From Ignavibacteria bacterium (GTDB lineage: Bacteria > Bacteroidota > Ignavibacteria > Tepidaquicellales > OLB5), in contig JAUQWT010000327.1 in the NCBI GenBank assembly GCA_030835005.1, forward strand, positions 1-8,930: 8,930 bases of DNA, read 5' to 3'. Positions 5,526 to 8,930 of the stretch are shown piece after piece (position 1 is the stretch's first letter; each line of letters begins with the position of its first letter). Under the pieces are notes generated by a model. The model was not told the DNA's origin. It did not search any database and saw only the letters and a program-made list of their open reading frames with translations. A program made the translations under genes and the position numbers.

Positions 5526-6828
5526 GTATTTTGCTTTTTATATCAGGCCTGTTTTTTGATATCGTTACTCCATCAGCAATTATCTTCAGGGCTGAATCAA
5601 CTTGCTGCATTGTTTCACCTTTGACTCTGCAGATAACATCACCGCTGCCGACTTCATCACCAGGCTTCTTTTCAAGTATTATTGCGCTTGAATAATCTAT
5701 TTTATCATCAACTTTCTTTCTTCCGCAGCCAAGCTCTACTGCAGCCAGTCCAAAAGCAAGGGCATCCAGCTTATTTATGTAACCTTTTTCAATTGCTGTG
5801 AAATTCTTTTCGAATTTCGCTTCGGGGTAATCACCCGGATTTCTTATCATAGCCGCATTTCCTCCCTGCATCTCTGCAACTTCTATAAATTTCCTGAAAC
5901 ACTCTCCGCTCACCAGTTTTTCTCCGGCCAGCTTAATACCGGATTCAATCGAATCACACTTACCTCCCAGCTTCAGCATAGCTCCTGCCAAAAAAAGTGT
6001 TACTTCCAAAAGGTCCAAGGATAGAGATGCTGCTTTCTGTTCGGGGTTCATTATCTCAATGCACTCAACAACCTCAGCCCAGTTGCCAATAGCATAACCA
6101 AGGGGAGAGTTCATATCTGTTAACACTGCAATTGCCGATTGACCGAAGTCTCTTGAAGTCTTAAGCAGATTATGCGCAAGCTCTTTTGATTTATCGTAAC
6201 CCGGCAGTGTTGAGCCGCTGCCTGTTTTCACGTCATATACAATACCCTTTGCACCTTCGGCAATTTTCTTGCTTGCAATGCTCGCAGTTATGAGTCCAAC
6301 ACTCTCTACTGTGGCAGTAACGTCCCGCAACGCGTATATTTTTTTATCAGCCGGTGTAAGCTCATCGGTCTGCCCTATCATGCTCACTCCAAGTTTCTCC
6401 AGGTTTCTGATAAACTCTTCATTGCTAAGATGCACATTGAAACCGGGTATTGATTCGAGTTTGTCAAGTGTACCACCTGTATGACCGAGTCCGCGCCCTG
6501 ACATCATAGGAACAACAACATCAAAACAGGCAACCAGCGGAGCAAGGATAAGTGAAGTCTTATCACCTACTCCCCCCGTTGAATGTTTATCTACTATTGG
6601 CTTTCTGATATGTGAAAGGTCGATCTGTTTGCCTGAACTTATAAAAGCCTTTACAAATCCGCGGGTTTCTTCATCACTCAATCCCCTGAAATATATAGCC
6701 ATTAGCAAAGCTGATTTCTGATAATCAGGGATCGCTCCTTTAACGTAATGAGAAATAAAATAGTTGATCTCATCAAAGCTCAGGATATGCCCATCGCGTT
6801 TCTTTTTGATTATTTCAACAGGATTCAC
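5509..6828 (-). CDS. deoA: Thymidine phosphorylase (pyrimidine nucleoside phosphorylase family)
   Basis: Cytoplasmic salvage enzyme: thymidine (or deoxyuridine) plus phosphate gives the base plus deoxyribose-1-phosphate. 439 residues, full family length. It has the N-terminal alpha domain, the glycine-rich phosphate site KHSTGGVGDKT (81-91), the family signature SGRGLGHTGGTLDKLESIPGF (110-130) and the C-terminal domain with EKKPGDEVGSGDVICRVKG. Pyrimidine-binding residues fall at the expected places: Arg168, Ser183 and Lys187. Position 108 is Met, as in E. coli DeoA, where Bacillus-type pyrimidine phosphorylases have Lys; this favours deoxynucleoside preference. The start is GTG at 6828-6826; an in-frame stop lies upstream with no ATG between, and the next ATG (codon 43) would remove conserved residues. 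No Shine-Dalgarno sequence is visible. The nuclease gene overlaps its end. Confidence 0.95.
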   Translation of the reverse strand: MNPVEIIKKKRDGHILSFDEINYFISHYVKGAIPDYQKSALLMAIYFRGLSDEETRGFVKAFISSGKQIDLSHIRKPIVDKHSTGGVGDKTSLILAPLVACFDVVVPMMSGRGLGHTGGTLDKLESIPGFNVHLSNEEFIRNLEKLGVSMIGQTDELTPADKKIYALRDVTATVESVGLITASIASKKIAEGAKGIVYDVKTGSGSTLPGYDKSKELAHNLLKTSRDFGQSAIAVLTDMNSPLGYAIGNWAEVVECIEIMNPEQKAASLSLDLLEVTLFLAGAMLKLGGKCDSIESGIKLAGEKLVSGECFRKFIEVAEMQGGNAAMIRNPGDYPEAKFEKNFTAIEKGYINKLDALAFGLAAVELGCGRKKVDDKIDYSSAIILEKKPGDEVGSGDVICRVKGETMQQVDSALKIIADGVTISKNRPDIKSKILEVIT

Positions 6829-6832
6829 ATCA

Positions 6833-6840
6833 CAAATATA
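6833..6840 (-). promoter_or_regulatory. Possible -7 promoter element TATATTTG directly before deoA
   Basis: Minus-strand TATATTTG matches TAnnTTTG exactly and ends four bases before the GTG start codon at 6828. If used, transcription would begin at or very near the start codon, giving a leaderless message, which would agree with the absence of a ribosome site. No -33 TTTG partner is seen at the usual distance, so this is tentative. Confidence 0.33.
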
Positions 6841-6940
6841 AAAAAACAGAGGTTTAAATTTAGTCTAAAACCAATACCACCATGCATCAGTCTCATCAAA
6901 GAATATATTATGTTGATTTAGTTAACCCGGTAAGCTATAT

Positions 6941-6960
6941 TTACGAAATCCTTTACGTAA
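6941..6960. promoter_or_regulatory. Inverted TTACG/CGTAA sites in the divergent intergenic region
   Basis: TTACG (6941-6945) and CGTAA (6956-6960) form an inverted pair ten bases apart, and the right copy is itself part of the palindrome TTACGTAA (6953-6960). TAACTTTG at 6958-6965 overlaps it and fits the TAnnTTTG promoter element in the direction of the metallopeptidase gene. An operator overlapping a promoter is possible, but both sites are short. Confidence 0.25.
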
Positions 6961-7073
6961 CTTTGAGTGCTCTCCCATCCCGTGATCTGGGTGGACTATA
7001 CTGAGAACGGGAAAATTCAATTCTGAAGCTGATTACTGGAAAAAAGAAATCATTAACAAAAAATACATAATAA

Positions 7074-8930
7074 ATGAAAAAAATTCTTTTCATATTCTCA
7101 TTGCTTTTAGTAATTGCCTCTCCTGCACTAACGGGCGATCTTTACTGGAATGACATAACAGGTACAAATTTAACTCTCCCCGGAGAAAGAAGGGCAAATC
7201 CCGTTTCTTACCGGTCTTACGAGCTGAATTATGCACCTTTCAGGCTTATGCTCCTGACTGCACCGCACGAAGACAATGTTAAGCTGCGGAATTCATCATT
7301 TATAATTTCTTTACCAATGCCTGAAGGTAATATGCAGAGATTCCGCATTGTTGAGTACAGAATGATGGAGACACCTCTTGAGCAGAAATTCCCGGGGGTA
7401 AAAACTTTTTATGGAGCAGGAATAGATAATCCGCTGGCATCTATCAGGCTTGACTTCACAGGAAGCGGATTTCATGCCATGATATTTACCGGAACTGAAA
7501 ATGGAACTGTATTTATAGATCCCGCAACAACGGAAACCGCACAATATTACACAGTATATTATAAAAAGGATTGCACCAGGGAGGCCGGTTTTGACTGCAA
7601 GTTTGATGAACATCCTGAGAAGAACAAACAAGTAAACTATACGTTCGATTCACAAGGCGATCAGTTAAGGACTTACAGACTTGCGCTTGCATGCACGGGT
7701 GAATATGCAGCCAGATTCGGCGGAACAACACAAAATGTGCATAATGAAATGATAACTGCTATGAACAGGATCAATGGTGTGTATGAAAAGGATGTATCTG
7801 TAAGGATGGTAATTATTGCCAATAATGATCTTTTAATATACCTTAACGGAGCAACCGACCCCTTTTCGAACAACAATGGTTTTGCAATGCTTCAGGAAAA
7901 CATCAACAATACAAATGCTGTAATAGGATTTGCCAATTACGACGTCGGGCATGTGTTCAGCACAGGTGGCGGCGGAGTAGCATTTCTTGGAGTCATCTGC
8001 GGCCCTAATAAGGCGGGCGGAGTGACAGGACTTCCGAACCCGATCGGGGATCCGTTCTACATAGATTATGTTGCCCACGAAATGGGGCACCAGTTCGGCG
8101 GAAACCATACATTCAACTCCGAGCAGGGCGGATGCGGCGGCGGAAACAGAGCTCCTTCTGCTGCTTTTGAGCCGGGAAGCGCATCAACTATTATGGGCTA
8201 CGCCGGGCTTTGCGGAAGTGATAACCTACAGAACAACAGTGATGCTTATTTCCATATTCACAGCATTATCGAAATAAGGAGCCATGTTGAATTCGGAACA
8301 GGGAATAACTGCCCTGCGGTTACTTCCACGGGCAATGGTGATCCTACTGTTACTGTGCCTGCAGGAAATTTTTACATTCCCAAATCAACGCCATTTTCTT
8401 TAACAGGTTCAGCAACCGATCCGAACAGCGACCCGCTTTTTTATTGCTGGGAACAATATAATCTTGGGCCTGCCGGCACATGGAATAATCCAACCGGAAA
8501 CGCACCAATATTCCGTTCATTCACTTCCACAGCAAGCGGAACAAGGTTGTTTCCCAAACTTTCAAGCCTGCTGAACAATACCGTTAACGTTGGTGAGATT
8601 TTGCCTTCGTACGAAAGGCTGCTCACATTCAGGCTTACCGCCAGGGATAACAAACCCGGCGGCGGCGGCCTTGCAAGCGATGTAGTGTTCTTTACGGTTG
8701 ACGGCATATCGGGACCGTTCCTTGTGACCTTCCCCAACACAAACGTTACGATCGGCGGAGACCAGACAATTACATGGGATGCTGCCGGTACAACCGCATC
8801 ACCTGTTAGCTGTTCAGATGTGAAGATATCGCTTTCAACCGATGGCGGCAACACGTGGCCAACGGTACTTGCTGCAAGCACACCAAATGACGGCTCACAG
8901 CTTGTAACTCTTCCGTTGATAGATAATACA
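7074..8930 (+). CDS. Secreted reprolysin-like (M12B-type) zinc metallopeptidase, 3' end cut by window edge
   Basis: 619 codons are in the window with no stop; ATG is at 7074-7076, without a ribosome site. A signal peptide covers about 1-20 (Met-Lys-Lys then IIFSLLLVIA-like core). Residues about 22-195 look like the propeptide of this family. The catalytic domain, about 198-405, starts at LRTYRLALACTGEYAARFGG and has the metzincin motif HEMGHQFGGNH (335-345), with His335, His339 and His345 as zinc ligands and Glu336 as catalytic base; the Met-turn is Met374 in TIMGYAG. Cysteines near 203, 307, 355 and 380 probably form disulfides. After it come an Ig-like region (IPKSTPFSLTGSATDPNSDPL, about 430-535) and a second beta module (about 543-619) with the WDAAGT and LSTDGGNTW motifs. 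Such proteins in Bacteroidota usually end in a type IX secretion sorting domain; that part is outside the window. Substrate is unknown. Confidence 0.9.
   Translation, partial: MKKILFIFSLLLVIASPALTGDLYWNDITGTNLTLPGERRANPVSYRSYELNYAPFRLMLLTAPHEDNVKLRNSSFIISLPMPEGNMQRFRIVEYRMMETPLEQKFPGVKTFYGAGIDNPLASIRLDFTGSGFHAMIFTGTENGTVFIDPATTETAQYYTVYYKKDCTREAGFDCKFDEHPEKNKQVNYTFDSQGDQLRTYRLALACTGEYAARFGGTTQNVHNEMITAMNRINGVYEKDVSVRMVIIANNDLLIYLNGATDPFSNNNGFAMLQENINNTNAVIGFANYDVGHVFSTGGGGVAFLGVICGPNKAGGVTGLPNPIGDPFYIDYVAHEMGHQFGGNHTFNSEQGGCGGGNRAPSAAFEPGSASTIMGYAGLCGSDNLQNNSDAYFHIHSIIEIRSHVEFGTGNNCPAVTSTGNGDPTVTVPAGNFYIPKSTPFSLTGSATDPNSDPLFYCWEQYNLGPAGTWNNPTGNAPIFRSFTSTASGTRLFPKLSSLLNNTVNVGEILPSYERLLTFRLTARDNKPGGGGLASDVVFFTVDGISGPFLVTFPNTNVTIGGDQTITWDAAGTTASPVSCSDVKISLSTDGGNTWPTVLAASTPNDGSQLVTLPLIDNT

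Noticed and set aside
6829..7073. RNA gene or riboswitch in the divergent intergenic region
   Set aside because: The region is AT-rich with only short inverted repeats; no tRNA, known riboswitch or terminator structure can be recognised.
7311..8108. Several overlapping minus-strand frames of 67-106 codons
   Set aside because: All lie opposite the propeptide and catalytic domain of the plus-strand protease and have Cys/Ser-rich shadow-type translations.
8441..8881. Minus-strand open frame of about 146 codons inside the metallopeptidase
   Set aside because: It is the antisense of the Ig-like region of a gene with clear family motifs; no start context or recognisable domain.

Overview
This window most resembles a genome from the Bacteroidota/Chlorobiota side of the FCB group, with an Ignavibacteria-like flavour. 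The reasons are qualitative. There is a secreted reprolysin-type protease with the Ig-like tail common in that group, a single LolE-type permease paired with LolD, and several genes without a Shine-Dalgarno sequence. A few short sites match the Bacteroidota promoter element TAnnTTTG. This placement is inference; no rRNA or other phylogenetic marker is present.

Layout: everything from 1 to 6828 is read on the minus strand and the last gene is on the plus strand, so 6829-7073 is a divergent intergenic region. From right to left the minus-strand genes are: thymidine phosphorylase (6828-5509); a membrane-anchored staphylococcal-type nuclease whose start lies inside the phosphorylase 3' end (5525-4929); a small lipoprotein (4846-4451); an outer-membrane beta-barrel protein (4375-3512); a four-helix membrane protein (3401-2979); an SbnI/SerK-like ParB-fold protein, possibly a free-serine kinase (2842-2021); a LolE-type permease (1912-686); and LolD, cut by the left edge (595-1). 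The plus-strand gene (7074 to the right edge) is the first 619 codons of a secreted zinc metallopeptidase.

Three stem-loop terminators divide the minus strand: a good one after the lipoprotein (4385-4426), a weaker bulged one after the barrel gene (3444-3478) and a good one after the four-helix protein (2917-2952). The likely transcription units are therefore deoA-nuclease (perhaps running into the lipoprotein), barrel, four-helix protein, and parB-like/lolE/lolD.

Functional links: the nuclease and the phosphorylase could form a DNA-scavenging pair, with nuclease products dephosphorylated by another enzyme and the thymidine then cleaved in the cytoplasm. LolE and LolD form the inner-membrane ABC machine that releases lipoproteins to the outer membrane; the lipoprotein at 4451-4846 is a plausible client. 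The most notable non-coding feature is an imperfect heptamer array (consensus ATTGYTA) found in both gaps flanking lolE. I see no mobile element, CRISPR array, RNA gene or clear novel multi-gene system; most genes belong to known families.
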